Assembly (NCBI RefSeq): GCF_000758625.1 | Contig: NZ_CP009283.1 | Coordinates: 4,165,501 to 4,229,500, forward strand | Length of the DNA stretch: 64,000 bases | Source of the DNA: Paenibacillus sp. FSL R7-0273 | GTDB lineage: Bacteria > Bacillota > Bacilli > Paenibacillales > Paenibacillaceae | Direction: 5' to 3' | Shown here: positions 24,497 through 33,623 of the stretch, in pieces | How the letters are laid out: every line of letters begins with the position of its first letter | How positions within the stretch are numbered: position 1 is the first letter of the stretch | The notes under the pieces: generated by a model | Seen by the model: only the letters and a program-made list of their open reading frames with translations | Told to the model about the DNA's origin: nothing | The model's database searches: none | Made by a program: the position numbers and the translations under genes

Positions 24497-25480
24497 ATGA
24501 AAGACGTTATTATTATCGGCGCCGGTCCCTGCGGACTGTCAGCAGCTATTGAATGCCAGCGTCAGGGGCTGTCCACTCTGATTATTGAGAAAAACTTTAT
24601 CGTGCACTCCATTTATCTGTATCCGACCAGCATGCAGTTCTTCAGCACAACCTCGCTGCTTGAGATCGGCGATGTTCCCTTCACCTCCCCTAATGACAAG
24701 CCGTTCCGCCATGAAGCACTTGTCTATTACCGCCGGGCAGCTGAACAGCACGGCCTTGCAATTGCCGCGTATGAAGAAGCGCTGAGTGTGGAAAATAATG
24801 AGGATGGCAGCTTTACAGTACATACTGTTAACAAGCGCGGAGAACGTCAGAGCCGGCAGGCTGCCCATGTGGTCATCTCGACCGGTTATTTCGACCAGCC
24901 GAATATGATCGGCATCCCGGGTGAGGAGCTCCCGAAAGTTACACATTATTTTGGCGAGGCCCATCCGTATACCGGAATGAAGGTCACGGTCATTGGGGGC
25001 AGCAACTCCGCAGTAGATGCGGCGCTGGAGCTGATCCGTGTTGGCGCATCCGTAGATATGGTCTACCGTGGGGCGAGCATCTCCGATAATATTAAGCCAT
25101 GGGTACGGCCTATTTTTGAGAGCATGGTGACAAAAGGCCTTATCACACTACACCTGGAATCACGGGTTACGGAAATTACTCCGTCCTCGGTCATTGTAAC
25201 CAGACACAGCGGGGAAGCCAGTGAGCTGGACAATGATTTTGTGCTGGCAATGACCGGCTTCCGCCCTAGCAGGGCACTGCTGTCATCGGCAGGGGTGCTC
25301 ATGGACGATGCACTGGACAAACCGTCGTTCGACCCTTCGACTATGGAGAGTAATATTCCCGGCCTCTATGTAGCGGGAGTTATCGCCTCCGGCCGTAATG
25401 CCAATGAGGTATTTATCGAGACCGGACGCGGGCACGGCAAGCTGATTGCCGATCACATCGTTTCACAAAAGCTCAAATAA
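24497..25480 (+). CDS. bdr: NADPH-dependent bacillithiol disulfide reductase (YpdA/Bdr)
   Basis: Bdr reduces oxidised bacillithiol with NADPH. The 327-residue flavoprotein has an FAD-binding GAGPCG at residues 8-13 and a second dinucleotide motif [15 protein letters not shown] near residue 170. It contains [21 protein letters not shown] and [26 protein letters not shown], both typical of YpdA. It lacks the CxxC pair of thioredoxin reductases, as expected. AGGAGG lies about 11 nt before ATG. The DUF441 gene follows after 20 bp. Confidence 0.93.
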   Translation: MKDVIIIGAGPCGLSAAIECQRQGLSTLIIEKNFIVHSIYLYPTSMQFFSTTSLLEIGDVPFTSPNDKPFRHEALVYYRRAAEQHGLAIAAYEEALSVENNEDGSFTVHTVNKRGERQSRQAAHVVISTGYFDQPNMIGIPGEELPKVTHYFGEAHPYTGMKVTVIGGSNSAVDAALELIRVGASVDMVYRGASISDNIKPWVRPIFESMVTKGLITLHLESRVTEITPSSVIVTRHSGEASELDNDFVLAMTGFRPSRALLSSAGVLMDDALDKPSFDPSTMESNIPGLYVAGVIASGRNANEVFIETGRGHGKLIADHIVSQKLK

Positions 25481-25500
25481 GACAAGGAGTGCCCGCTTAC

Positions 25501-25944
25501 ATGGATATCACCTCCCTGCTGCTGCTCGGCCTGGCCGCGCTTGGCATTATCAGCAGCAACTCGCCGGTTACCATCGCTATGGTCGTATTACTGCTGCTGA
25601 GAGTACTCGGACTGCAGCAGACTTTTCCGTGGATGGAAAAGCACGGCCTGACGATCGGCATTATCATCCTGACAATCGGGGTGATGACCCCGCTGGCCAG
25701 CGGCAAAATCTCGCTGAATACGGTCTGGCAGTCCTTTTTCCACTGGAAATCGCTGACTGCCATCGGCATCGGCATGCTGGTTGCTTACCTCGGCGGCCGC
25801 GGCGCCGTGCTGATGGGCAGCCAGCCGACCGTTATCGCCGGTCTCCTGATCGGCACCGTTCTGGGCGTAGCCCTGTTCAAGGGCGTACCGGTCGGGCCGC
25901 TGATCGCCGCCGGGCTGTTGTCGCTGATTATCGGGAGAGGATAA
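25501..25944 (+). CDS. DUF441 family membrane protein (YtwI/UPF0756)
   Basis: This 147-residue hydrophobic protein has about four membrane helices ([66 protein letters not shown]). The pattern fits DUF441. Its function is unknown; members look like small transporters. The frame also opens at GTG 25489, but AAGGAG overlaps that codon, so ATG 25501 is used. It probably shares a transcript with bdr, ending at the next terminator. Confidence 0.85.
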   Translation: MDITSLLLLGLAALGIISSNSPVTIAMVVLLLLRVLGLQQTFPWMEKHGLTIGIIILTIGVMTPLASGKISLNTVWQSFFHWKSLTAIGIGMLVAYLGGRGAVLMGSQPTVIAGLLIGTVLGVALFKGVPVGPLIAAGLLSLIIGRG

Positions 25945-25967
25945 TCTTTTTGCCGTACTCTGCTCAA

Positions 25968-26013
25968 AAAGGCTGGCATCTTCCGCATGAATCAGGCGGT
26001 GATGCCAGCCTTT
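25968..26013. terminator. Bidirectional terminator after the DUF441 gene
   Basis: AAAGGCTGGCATC pairs perfectly with GATGCCAGCCTTT (13 bp), followed by TATATTTT on the plus strand and by TTTGAGC on the minus strand. It serves bdr-DUF441 and perhaps the convergent MerR operon. Confidence 0.88.
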
Positions 26014-26052
26014 ATATTTTACCGGGATGCCGGTGCAAGGTCCGTTGACTTC

Positions 26053-26610
26053 TCACCCTTCGCCTAAGGTGTTAACGCCTCCGTCTACACGATACTGCTT
26101 CTCCAGTTCAGAACGGTAATGCGGATCAAAGACGGTCTGCTTACGCTGCGGCGTACAGTCAATAAATTCGTTGCGTCCTGAACGTTTCCCCTTTAGCCCT
26201 GCGAGTGCTTTAACTTTATTAACAACCTCCTCGTCAAGCTCCGGCTGCTCAGCTTCCGCGCTGTCAGCATCCGCAATCATAAGCGGCAGGGCAAGCTGCC
26301 CGGTCTCAACATTTCCATGATGGTCCGTATACGTGACAATTATAGCTAAACTTACTTCGCCGCAGGCGATAGCCTCCCCAGTATAAAGCTCCACCAGCAG
26401 CTCATTCATAATGCCGGGAATAAGCAGAAGCAGATCGCCTGAGCCGGCTGTCTCACACTCACCGTAAGCCTTTCCCGCGCTAATCCCCTCCGGCATTAAT
26501 AGCCGGACTACCGCATGCTCCCACTTTTCCGGCGGATGGATCTGAATGAATAGATGATTCAGCCCTTCCTCATGCTCAAGCACCGATTTGGCCAAACGCG
26601 CTGTTATCAT
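26053..26610 (-). CDS. Hypothetical protein, 185 residues, paired with a MerR regulator
   Basis: The family is not recognised. The first 120 residues look like a beta-rich domain (NHLFIQIHPPEKWEHAVVRLLMPEGI, LLLLIPGIMNELLVELYTGE). The C-terminal third is charged and ends in QRKQTVFDPHYRSELEKQYR. ATG 26610 lies 3 bp after the MerR stop codon, with GGAGGGG upstream inside the MerR gene, so the two genes are translationally linked. Confidence 0.65.
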   Translation of the reverse strand: MITARLAKSVLEHEEGLNHLFIQIHPPEKWEHAVVRLLMPEGISAGKAYGECETAGSGDLLLLIPGIMNELLVELYTGEAIACGEVSLAIIVTYTDHHGNVETGQLALPLMIADADSAEAEQPELDEEVVNKVKALAGLKGKRSGRNEFIDCTPQRKQTVFDPHYRSELEKQYRVDGGVNTLGEG

Positions 26611-26612
26611 CC

Positions 26613-27026
26613 TTATTGCCCCTCCTTCAGCATCCGGCTGATCGTTTCTTGAAGCTCCAGCCTCAGCTCTGCAGAAATCCGCGGGCTGACCGTCAGCATA
26701 ATATCCTCGCTGACCATGAGCGTATCACCGGACAGGAGCTGTTCCGGCTGCAGAAACTTCAGGCGTCCGCCTATCTTCGCTATCTCTTCATCCGGCATGT
26801 CCGCCAGCTTGGACTGGATATCCGCCAGACTCTCCCCGCTTCTGGACAAAGTCAAAATAGCCAGCAGATGCCTGTAATGGCGGTCGGTGTAGACGCGTTT
26901 ATTACCGGAGAGCGTAAGCTGCGGAAGCAATCCAATCTGCGTGTAATACCGCACCGTCCGCAGATTCATATCGGGAGCTTCCTGCTGTACCAGCTCAGCC
27001 AGCTGTTTGCCGGTATAGGTATTCAT
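26613..27026 (-). CDS. MerR family transcriptional regulator
   Basis: The N-terminal MerR helix-turn-helix and wing are seen in YTGKQLAELV...LRTVRYYTQIGLLPQL...NKRVYTDRHYRHLLAIL. The C-terminal 60 residues contain no Cys and are too short for a large ligand domain. GGAGGCTGATACG precedes ATG 27026, so the longer frame from 27050 is not used. An 18-bp perfect dyad lies 44 bp upstream, within the likely promoter, consistent with autoregulation. Confidence 0.88.
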   Translation of the reverse strand: MNTYTGKQLAELVQQEAPDMNLRTVRYYTQIGLLPQLTLSGNKRVYTDRHYRHLLAILTLSRSGESLADIQSKLADMPDEEIAKIGGRLKFLQPEQLLSGDTLMVSEDIMLTVSPRISAELRLELQETISRMLKEGQ

Positions 27027-27050
27027 CGTATCAGCCTCCAGATCACACAA

Positions 27051-27087
27051 GTTACAGTCAGATGTTATAGTTACAGTGTACTGTAAC
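27051..27087 (-). promoter_or_regulatory. MerR-type operator in promoter spacer
   Basis: GTTACAGTGTACTGTAAC (27070-27087) is an inverted repeat of 8 bp with a 2-bp centre. A third half-site GTTACAGT lies at 27051-27058. On the minus strand the dyad sits between TTATGG and TATAAC, 17 bp apart, the usual place for MerR operators. The -35 is weak. Confidence 0.6.
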
Positions 27088-27143
27088 CATAACGATAATG
27101 CAATAAAAAACGGCCTCCCTGTTAAGGAAGCCGTTACAATCCT

Positions 27144-28892
27144 CTACCCGTCCAGCCGCTGCACATTGAACAGCCGGGCATAGCTGCCGTCCAGCAGCAT
27201 CAGCTCGTCATGTGTCCCGCGCTCCGTAATCTCCCCATTTTCCAGAACAATAATCTGGTCTGCATGGGTAATGGTCGACAGCCGGTGGGCGACGATCAGC
27301 GTGGTGCGCTCAGAAGCCAGTGACTGCAGCGACTGCTGGATCAGATGCTCCGACTCCAGATCGAGCGCCGAGGTGGCCTCATCCAGTATCAGCACCTTCG
27401 GGTCCTTGAGGAAGACTCTCGCAATGGCCACACGCTGCTTCTGCCCGCCGGACAGCTTCACCCCGCGCTCACCGACCTCGGTATCATAGCCTTCCGGCAG
27501 CTGCATGATGAAATCATGGGCATTGGCAGCCTGCGCAGCGGCAATAACCTCTGCCTCACCTGCCTCCGGGTTGCCGAACAGAATATTGTCGCGTACCGAG
27601 CCGCTGAACAGGAAATTATCCTGCAGCACCATGCCCACCGTCCGCCGCAGGCTTTCCTGGGTCAGGTCCCGGATATCCTCACCGTCCATCAGCAGCCGGC
27701 CTTCACTGATATCATAGAAGCGCGGAATCAGGCTGATCAGGGAGGACTTCCCGCCCCCGCTCATCCCGACAAACGCAACCGTCTGGCCCGGGCTGATGCT
27801 GAGGCTGATCTCCTTCAGTACCCACTCGTTCTCTTCCCTGTATTTGAACCATACCCGGTCGAACTCAATTGCACCGGCTGCATTCTTGAGCGGCTTCGCA
27901 CCGGGCCGGTCTGCAATATCATAAGGCTCATCCAGCAGCTCCAGCACCCGCTCCAGCGAAGCTGAGGCCTGGGTCAGTACGGTGGAGGAGTTGATCAGCC
28001 GCCGCAGCGGCGCATACATACGGTCCAGGTAGCCGAAGAAAGCGACAAAGGTACCAATTGTCAGATTGCCGCGGATCACCTCGTAGCCGCCGTACCCGAT
28101 AACAAGCAGCGGGGCGAGATCCGTCAGGGTATTGATAATGGCGAAGGTGACCGCATTCCAGCGGGTCTGGGCCATCGCTTTTTCCAGAAACCTGCCGTTG
28201 ATGCCCTCGAATTGCTTCTGATCCGCCTTCTCCATCGTAAAGCTGCGGATGATTGCTATGCCCTGAATGCGTTCATGCAGATAGCCCTGAATGACCGCCA
28301 GCGCCTGGGACCGGTCCTTGGTCAGCACCTTCAGGCGTTTGTACAAGGTGTTAACGGCAATGCCGTACAGCGGCAGAACTGCAATCGAGACGAGCGCCAG
28401 CACCGGATTGAGATAGAACATGAACCCCAGCGCGAAGACCAGTGTGAACATGTCGAGCCAGACGTTCATCATGCCGACCTCGACCAGGTTCTTGGACTGC
28501 TCCACATCGTTAATGAACCTGGAGATCGCTTCGCCCACCTTCGTATTCTGGTAATACCGCAGGGACAGGCGCTGCAGATGGCTGTACAGCTTGTTGCGCA
28601 TATCGAACAGCACTCTGCTTGTGATCAGCTGGGCAAAATATTGGCGGTAGTACTCCACTGGCCCTCTGATCACTACAAACAGCACGAACGCGCCGCCAAG
28701 TACATAGAACAGCTTCGAGATTCTTTCCGCTGCAGTCAGACCTGAAGGCGTCAGCAGATCATCGACCACATATTTCATAAGCATCGGCAGGGTTAACGGA
28801 ATGCTGAATTTGATCATGCCGATGATAAGCGTCAGCACAATCCATTTCATATAAGGCCGGACAAAGGTGTAAAAAGCTTTCCATTGCTTCAC
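27144..28892 (-). CDS. ABC exporter half-transporter (MsbA/YgaD-like)
   Basis: This 582-residue protein fuses a six-helix ABC_membrane domain to an ATPase with Walker A GMSGGGKSS, signature LSGGQKQR, Walker B VLILDEATSALD and H-loop AHRLST. A homodimer would export lipids or drugs. Residue order and length resemble B. subtilis YgaD. The start is GTG 28892; the ribosome binding site (GAAAGGGCG) is weak and distant. It stands alone between the MerR operon and a divergent hypothetical gene. Confidence 0.9.
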   Translation of the reverse strand: MKQWKAFYTFVRPYMKWIVLTLIIGMIKFSIPLTLPMLMKYVVDDLLTPSGLTAAERISKLFYVLGGAFVLFVVIRGPVEYYRQYFAQLITSRVLFDMRNKLYSHLQRLSLRYYQNTKVGEAISRFINDVEQSKNLVEVGMMNVWLDMFTLVFALGFMFYLNPVLALVSIAVLPLYGIAVNTLYKRLKVLTKDRSQALAVIQGYLHERIQGIAIIRSFTMEKADQKQFEGINGRFLEKAMAQTRWNAVTFAIINTLTDLAPLLVIGYGGYEVIRGNLTIGTFVAFFGYLDRMYAPLRRLINSSTVLTQASASLERVLELLDEPYDIADRPGAKPLKNAAGAIEFDRVWFKYREENEWVLKEISLSISPGQTVAFVGMSGGGKSSLISLIPRFYDISEGRLLMDGEDIRDLTQESLRRTVGMVLQDNFLFSGSVRDNILFGNPEAGEAEVIAAAQAANAHDFIMQLPEGYDTEVGERGVKLSGGQKQRVAIARVFLKDPKVLILDEATSALDLESEHLIQQSLQSLASERTTLIVAHRLSTITHADQIIVLENGEITERGTHDELMLLDGSYARLFNVQRLDG

Positions 28893-29016
28893 AGAACGTT
28901 ACGCCCTTTCTTTTTTTATGACCTGCTTGGGTGGTGTTGACATTTGCGGCCCACAGTGTTTTTATATTTTTAGGTCTATAAGTACGATTGCAGTACCGAT
29001 CTTCAGGAGGATAAGG

Positions 29017-29532
29017 ATGTCTAGACAATTTGTGACGGAAGCAGTCATGATCGCCATATACGGCCAGCTTCTCGTGCCGCAAAGCCCTGTGGAATATATT
29101 GTGCCCTACACAACGGTTATGGAGCTGTATGAGCTGCGGGACAGCGATGAGCCGCTGATGAACCGGGCCGATGATGATCTGCATGTCAAAAGCAAAATCC
29201 GTGAGCTGATCGCCTATTTCGAGGAGCCGCTTAATTCCAAGAAAATCAACCGCTGCCTGGCTGTTCCCTGGCAGAAGAGCTCCGGTATTCTGCTGGGTGA
29301 GCATGCACAGATTACAATCATCAACAGCATGGATAACGCAGCCTATGGCGAGGCCTTCGACCCGATCGAGACCGAGCTGCTGCTGACTTCCGTGCGCGAG
29401 AAATTACCCGTATTAACCGACCAGTTCGAGCTGATTCAGCGCATTATTGAGGGCGGTATTCCCGTCCAGGTGTATGATATTGACGATTTTGACTTTGCGA
29501 TGGAGGAAGAAAGCTTCCGCAGCTCGCAATAA
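29017..29532 (+). CDS. Hypothetical protein, 171 residues
   Basis: Soluble and acidic protein starting MSRQFVTEAVMIAIYGQLL. ATG 29017 follows AGGAGG by 6 nt, so the longer frame from 28918 is rejected. It contains VEYIVPYTTVMELYELRDSDEP and an acidic end (DIDDFDFAMEEE). No nucleotide-binding or catalytic motif is visible and I do not assign a function. Confidence 0.75.
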   Translation: MSRQFVTEAVMIAIYGQLLVPQSPVEYIVPYTTVMELYELRDSDEPLMNRADDDLHVKSKIRELIAYFEEPLNSKKINRCLAVPWQKSSGILLGEHAQITIINSMDNAAYGEAFDPIETELLLTSVREKLPVLTDQFELIQRIIEGGIPVQVYDIDDFDFAMEEESFRSSQ

Positions 29533-29568
29533 TGCTTCAACATTGTATCCCCCGCTGCCCGCACAGCC

Positions 29569-29602
29569 GGCGTCCATTCTTTAGAATGGGCGCCCTCTTT
29601 TT
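29569..29602. terminator. Terminator after the 171-residue protein gene
   Basis: GGCGTCCATTC-TTTA-GAATGGGCGCC is followed by CTCTTTTT. It may also limit read-through from the convergent LRR gene. Confidence 0.85.
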
Positions 29603-29618
29603 ATGTCCGCTTATATGC

Positions 29619-30782
29619 CTAATGAATCAGCTCGCCGTTCCGGTTAAGGATAGCGTCCTCCAATTCTTTATATACGCCGGAATGGGGGTCAGCATTGCTG
29701 CCTGACAGCCGCAGCTTCTTTAACCGGGGAAGCTCAAGGAGAAGGCCCGGATCGGAAAAGGAGGTTTTACATAAATCAAGCACCTCCAGACCCGTAAGTG
29801 TAGAAATGAAATCCCACGATTCCGGCTTAAGCTTCGTCAGGTCGAGATTCTTTAGGCTGTGCATTCCGGTCAATGGCTGCAAATCCTTTAACGGGGTTTC
29901 CCATATCCAGAGCAGCTCCAGCTGCGGAAACTGCTCCCGTATGCCCTCGATTGATTTCAGCTTGCTTTTTTCAAGGTACAGTGTCTTAAGGTTTGGACAT
30001 ACCCCCATATCGTGAACCTGCTCCACAGAGGAGCCCCTAAGCCGTATCTCCTCAATGCTGCCATGCCCGGAAAAGGGGCTTAAATCCGCCGCGGCAGCAA
30101 AATTGGCGTCAAGGACCCTCAGCTTCCGGAGCTCGGCGGCATAGGAAAGATCCGCCAGCTTTTTGGGGGCGATCAGCCTGATCTCCTCTACCTCCGGGAA
30201 AACTCGGAAGGAATCCAGGCTCTCCAGCTGGCAGGTTTGTCCGCCCAGAGACACCTGCTTCACGCCCTGATGGGGCGCAAAAGCCGGTATATTCACAATC
30301 TCATCAAAGCTCATGCTGACCGTCTCCAGGCTGTCCGGCAGAACCGTCTGGCTGTCATAATTATATTTCGAAAAGCTGACCGACTTTAGTGATTTAAGCG
30401 GAGCCAGCAGCTGGTCAGGCAGTGTATGCCGGACATAAAAGAGCTGGAGCGACTGCAGCTTCTTAAGCTTAGACAAGGCTTCGATATTCTTCTTAATCGT
30501 TGATTTGCTTATGAAGCTCAGGTGCTCCAGACTTTCAGCGGCCTCAAGACCGGCAAGATCGGGGATCGTCATGCTGGAGTCTGTGGTGCCGAATTCCAGC
30601 TTCTTGAGGCTGGTAAATTCTTTTAACGGCTCGTAGGTTGTGATCTTTCTGACTTGCAGCAGCTTCAGGGTATCCAGATCATAAAGGGAAGCAGGCTCAT
30701 GAAACCAGGCGTACTTTTTATATTTCTGGGTGTATAAGGCAGCTTGCTCTGCAATAGCAGCTTTCGACTTGGAGTAATCCAT
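29619..30782 (-). CDS. Leucine-rich repeat protein
   Basis: This 387-residue protein consists largely of irregular leucine-rich repeats (LTSLKKLEFG, LESLEHLSF, CPNLKTLYLEKSKLKSIEGI, MHSLKNLDLTKLKPE, LTGLEVLDLCKTSFSD, LPRLKKLRLSG). There is no signal peptide or membrane anchor, so it is probably a cytosolic protein-binding scaffold. AGGAGG lies just before ATG 30782. Partners are unknown; it has no operon neighbours. Confidence 0.85.
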   Translation of the reverse strand: MDYSKSKAAIAEQAALYTQKYKKYAWFHEPASLYDLDTLKLLQVRKITTYEPLKEFTSLKKLEFGTTDSSMTIPDLAGLEAAESLEHLSFISKSTIKKNIEALSKLKKLQSLQLFYVRHTLPDQLLAPLKSLKSVSFSKYNYDSQTVLPDSLETVSMSFDEIVNIPAFAPHQGVKQVSLGGQTCQLESLDSFRVFPEVEEIRLIAPKKLADLSYAAELRKLRVLDANFAAAADLSPFSGHGSIEEIRLRGSSVEQVHDMGVCPNLKTLYLEKSKLKSIEGIREQFPQLELLWIWETPLKDLQPLTGMHSLKNLDLTKLKPESWDFISTLTGLEVLDLCKTSFSDPGLLLELPRLKKLRLSGSNADPHSGVYKELEDAILNRNGELIH

Positions 30783-30880
30783 TTCACGGCCTCCTAAGAA
30801 TTAATATAAGTGCTTTAGCTATTGACACCTTAGCATAGTGCCACCTTCATAACAAACTCCCGGCTAACAGGCGCGCGCAG

Positions 30881-30922
30881 CAAAAAAATGGCGTCCATTC
30901 TATTTACCCTGAATGGACGCCA
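30881..30922 (-). terminator. Terminator of the HesB-like gene
   Basis: TGGCGTCCATTC pairs perfectly with GAATGGACGCCA, followed on the minus strand by TTTTTTTGC. The stem resembles the terminator at 29569, one LRR gene away. Confidence 0.9.
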
Positions 30923-30950
30923 CCTTGTTCTGATTATATTCCGCGTCTGT

Positions 30951-31265
30951 CTATTCGGCCTGACCGGCCACGGTCAGCGGCTGGTACACATACTCGATAT
31001 CATCTTCCCCCGCTATATAAACGATGGACAGGCTGTAGCCCTCCATATACCAGAGATCCTGCTCCTCCATATAAAAAACAAGTCCTTCCTGCTCCGCCTT
31101 AACGGCAGGACGCGAGGGTGCTTCTGTGGCTATCCCCAGTGAAAACCCGGGATGCAGCCCTCCGCCCGAGCTGTAACGCGGAAATAAACGAATAGAATCC
31201 CCGCTCTGCAGGGCAAGCTCCTTCTTGAACCAGGCAGCCGCTTCCGGGCTGATTGTCATATCCAT
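30951..31265 (-). CDS. HesB/YadR/YfhF family protein without cysteines
   Basis: The 104-residue product resembles the HesB-like family (MTISPEAAAWFKKELALQSGDSIRLFPRY, LHPGFSLGIA). True A-type Fe-S carriers use three Cys; this protein has none, like the B. subtilis YneR subgroup, so it is unlikely to carry a cluster in the usual way. GGAGG is 13 nt before ATG 31265, longer than usual. Confidence 0.75.
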   Translation of the reverse strand: MDMTISPEAAAWFKKELALQSGDSIRLFPRYSSGGGLHPGFSLGIATEAPSRPAVKAEQEGLVFYMEEQDLWYMEGYSLSIVYIAGEDDIEYVYQPLTVAGQAE

Positions 31266-31379
31266 TTCTGCTTATGCACCTCCGTTTGTTTGATTATGAA
31301 CCTTAACAGCCGGCAATATTCCAGATCAGCCGTTCCTTCTCTATGATACTCCCTCTTCGCAATTTGTTCAAAATTCTAT

Positions 31380-31409
31380 TTGACATGTCTCAGATACTGA
31401 TGATAAACT
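31380..31409 (+). promoter_or_regulatory. Promoter of the bmr-type leader and exporter operon
   Basis: TTGACA (31380-31385) and an extended -10 TGATAAACT (31401-31409) are separated by 18 nt. The start point would be about 50 nt before the leader peptide. Confidence 0.6.
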
Positions 31410-31466
31410 CTGAACATACGAAGCGTCTTGAAGTAATTACCAAAAATGAACGAAAGGGTGATCTCG

Positions 31467-31559
31467 GTGTTGACTATTGTACCAGTTGATTTTTACTTTT
31501 TTGTCGGCGACTATACACAACCTCATACCGAAGCAGCCCGAATAGTGGAAACCTTCTGA
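31467..31559 (+). CDS. 30-residue leader peptide of the exporter operon (BmrB-like)
   Basis: A short frame starts at GTG 31467 (TTG 31470 is also possible) behind AAAGGGTGA and ends at TGA 31557-31559. The peptide begins MLTIVPVDFYFFVGDY. It lies between the promoter and a chain of hairpins ending in an intrinsic terminator, 235 nt before the bmrC-like gene. In B. subtilis, bmrB encodes a leader peptide whose translation status lets RNA polymerase read through to bmrCD when ribosome-targeting drugs are present. The architecture here is the same; the functional equivalence is inferred. Confidence 0.65.
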   Translation: MLTIVPVDFYFFVGDYTQPHTEAARIVETF

Positions 31560-31561
31560 AG

Positions 31562-31696
31562 CAAGTACATCCACCGTACTTGAGTTCACCAGGCAAGTCT
31601 CTTCCATGTCTTCTGTGCTGCGCTAAAGCACCGTGGACATGATTATCACTGTATCTTACAGGCATATCATCCGGTTAACGGAGGGTATGCCTTTTT
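31562..31696 (+). promoter_or_regulatory. Attenuator of the bmrCD-type operon
   Basis: After the leader stop come AAGTAC/GTACTT, then CATGTC/GACATG enclosing GTGCT/AGCAC. The intrinsic terminator follows at 31660-31696: stem AGGCATA / TATGCCT with inner TCCG/CGGA, followed by TTTTTG. This upstream chain could offer an alternative fold to the terminator. Confidence 0.65.
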
Positions 31697-31793
31697 GCAT
31701 GCTGTTAATGGACTTCCGCTATTTTCATCATCATTCAAAGACACATTCAACAACCGACAACAACACCCCAAACATGAAAGGAAGGGATTACCC

Positions 31794-33542
31794 TTGTTCT
31801 CCGTACTCCGCGATCTCGGCTGGTTTTTCCGCCGGGAGAAAAGGCGCTATTCCATCGGCCTGATTTTGCTTATTGTAGTTGGTGTAATGGAGCTGCTGCC
31901 TCCGCGTCTGCTTGGCAATGCCATCGACGAAATTGTCCGCGGCTCCATCACCACCGGGTCACTGCTGAAATACATCGGCGGTATCACCGGGATGATGCTG
32001 ATTATTTACTGGATCACCTATGTCTGGATGCACAAGCTGTTCGGCGGCTCCAACCTGGTCGAGCGCCTGCTGCGTTCCCGGTTCATGAACCACCTGATGA
32101 CGATGACCCCCTCTTTCTTTGAAAAAAACCGTACCGGCGACCTGATGGCCCGCGCCACCAATGATATCCGCGCCGTGGCGACCACCGTCGGCTTCGGGAT
32201 GCTGACGCTTGTTGACTCCACCATCTATCTGAGTGTGGTCCTGCTGGCGATGGGCTTTCTGGTCAGCTGGAAGCTGACGCTTGCCGCAGTGCTGCCGCTG
32301 CCGCTGATTGCCATCGCAATGATTTTCTACGGCAAAGCAATCCACGACCGTTACAGCCTGGCCCAGGATGCCTTCGGGGATATGAATGACCAGGTGCTGG
32401 AGTCGGTATCCGGTGTGCGCGTTATCCGTGCCTATGTGCAGGAGCGGCTGGATGAGAAGCGTTTTGCAGATATTACTGAAGATGTGTACCGAAAAAATAT
32501 GGCGGTTGCGCGCGTAGATGCCTTCTTTGAGCCGACAATCCGCTTCTGTGTGGGTCTGAGCTATATCATCGCACTTACATATGGCATCTATCTCGTATTC
32601 CGCAATCAGATCACGCTGGGCGACCTTGTCTCGTTCAATATGTATCTGGGGATGATTGTCTGGCCGATGTTCGCGATCGGCGAGCTGATCAACATCATGC
32701 AGCGCGGCAGTGCTTCACTTGAGCGGATCGACGAAACCACCAACACACGCCCGGATGTGGCAGATGTGGCCAGTCCGGTAGCGGTCGCTCAGCCAACCCG
32801 GATCGATTTCGAGGATGTAACCTTCCGTTATCCTACCTCCACTGTCGATAATTTGAGCGGAGTGAGCTTCACCTTGTCCCAGGGCCAGACGCTCGGTGTC
32901 GTCGGACGCACAGGCAGCGGGAAATCCACCCTGCTGAAGCAGCTGCTCCATGAATACCCGGCCGGCAAAGGTGATATCAGGATTGCTGATGTCCCAATTG
33001 AAAAGATCGCCCTCGACCAGCTGCACGGCTGGATGGGCTATGTTCCGCAGGAGCAGATCCTGTTCTCCAAATCCGTCCGTGAGAATATCCAGTTCGGCTA
33101 TGACGAGGCCAGTGACGAGCGGATCATGCAGGCCATTACGGCTGCAGCCTTCCAGAACGATCTGGGCACCTTGTCCGACGGCCTGGATACGATGGTCGGC
33201 GAACGCGGCGTCTCCCTCTCCGGGGGCCAGAAGCAGCGCGTCTCGATCTCCAGAGCCTTTATCGCAAATCCGGATATTCTGATTCTCGACGATGCCCTCT
33301 CCGCTGTTGACGCACGGACCGAAGCCCGGATTATTGAGAATATCCGTGAGGAACGCGCCGGTAAAACGACGCTGATCTCCACCCACCGCCTCTCCGCTGT
33401 CGAGCACGCCGATCTGATTCTGGTGCTGGAGAACGGGCATATTATAGAGCGCGGTACGCATCAGGAGCTGCTTGAGCTGAACGGCTGGTACCGTGAGCAG
33501 TTCGACCGCCAGCAGGTGGAGAACAATCTGACCGGTGAATAA
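31794..33542 (+). CDS. bmrC: Heterodimeric multidrug ABC exporter subunit BmrC (YheI)
   Basis: The 582-residue half-transporter starts at TTG 31794 (FSVLRDLGWFFRRE), with AAGGAAGGG 7 nt upstream; the longer frame from 31695 is part of the leader. It has an ABC_membrane domain and an ATPase with Walker A GRTGSGKST, signature LSGGQKQR and LILDDALSAVD. The Walker B catalytic Glu is replaced by Asp (LDDALS), the mark of the degenerate site in heterodimeric exporters. Residue order closely resembles B. subtilis YheI. Its partner BmrD follows 81 bp downstream. Confidence 0.92.
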   Translation: MFSVLRDLGWFFRREKRRYSIGLILLIVVGVMELLPPRLLGNAIDEIVRGSITTGSLLKYIGGITGMMLIIYWITYVWMHKLFGGSNLVERLLRSRFMNHLMTMTPSFFEKNRTGDLMARATNDIRAVATTVGFGMLTLVDSTIYLSVVLLAMGFLVSWKLTLAAVLPLPLIAIAMIFYGKAIHDRYSLAQDAFGDMNDQVLESVSGVRVIRAYVQERLDEKRFADITEDVYRKNMAVARVDAFFEPTIRFCVGLSYIIALTYGIYLVFRNQITLGDLVSFNMYLGMIVWPMFAIGELINIMQRGSASLERIDETTNTRPDVADVASPVAVAQPTRIDFEDVTFRYPTSTVDNLSGVSFTLSQGQTLGVVGRTGSGKSTLLKQLLHEYPAGKGDIRIADVPIEKIALDQLHGWMGYVPQEQILFSKSVRENIQFGYDEASDERIMQAITAAAFQNDLGTLSDGLDTMVGERGVSLSGGQKQRVSISRAFIANPDILILDDALSAVDARTEARIIENIREERAGKTTLISTHRLSAVEHADLILVLENGHIIERGTHQELLELNGWYREQFDRQQVENNLTGE

Positions 33543-33623
33543 GGGCGGCGCAGGATGCCTTTCCCGAAATTTTATAACCCGAATTATAGCTTGGGACTTA
33601 CAACCCTTTAGGAGGTGTCACCG

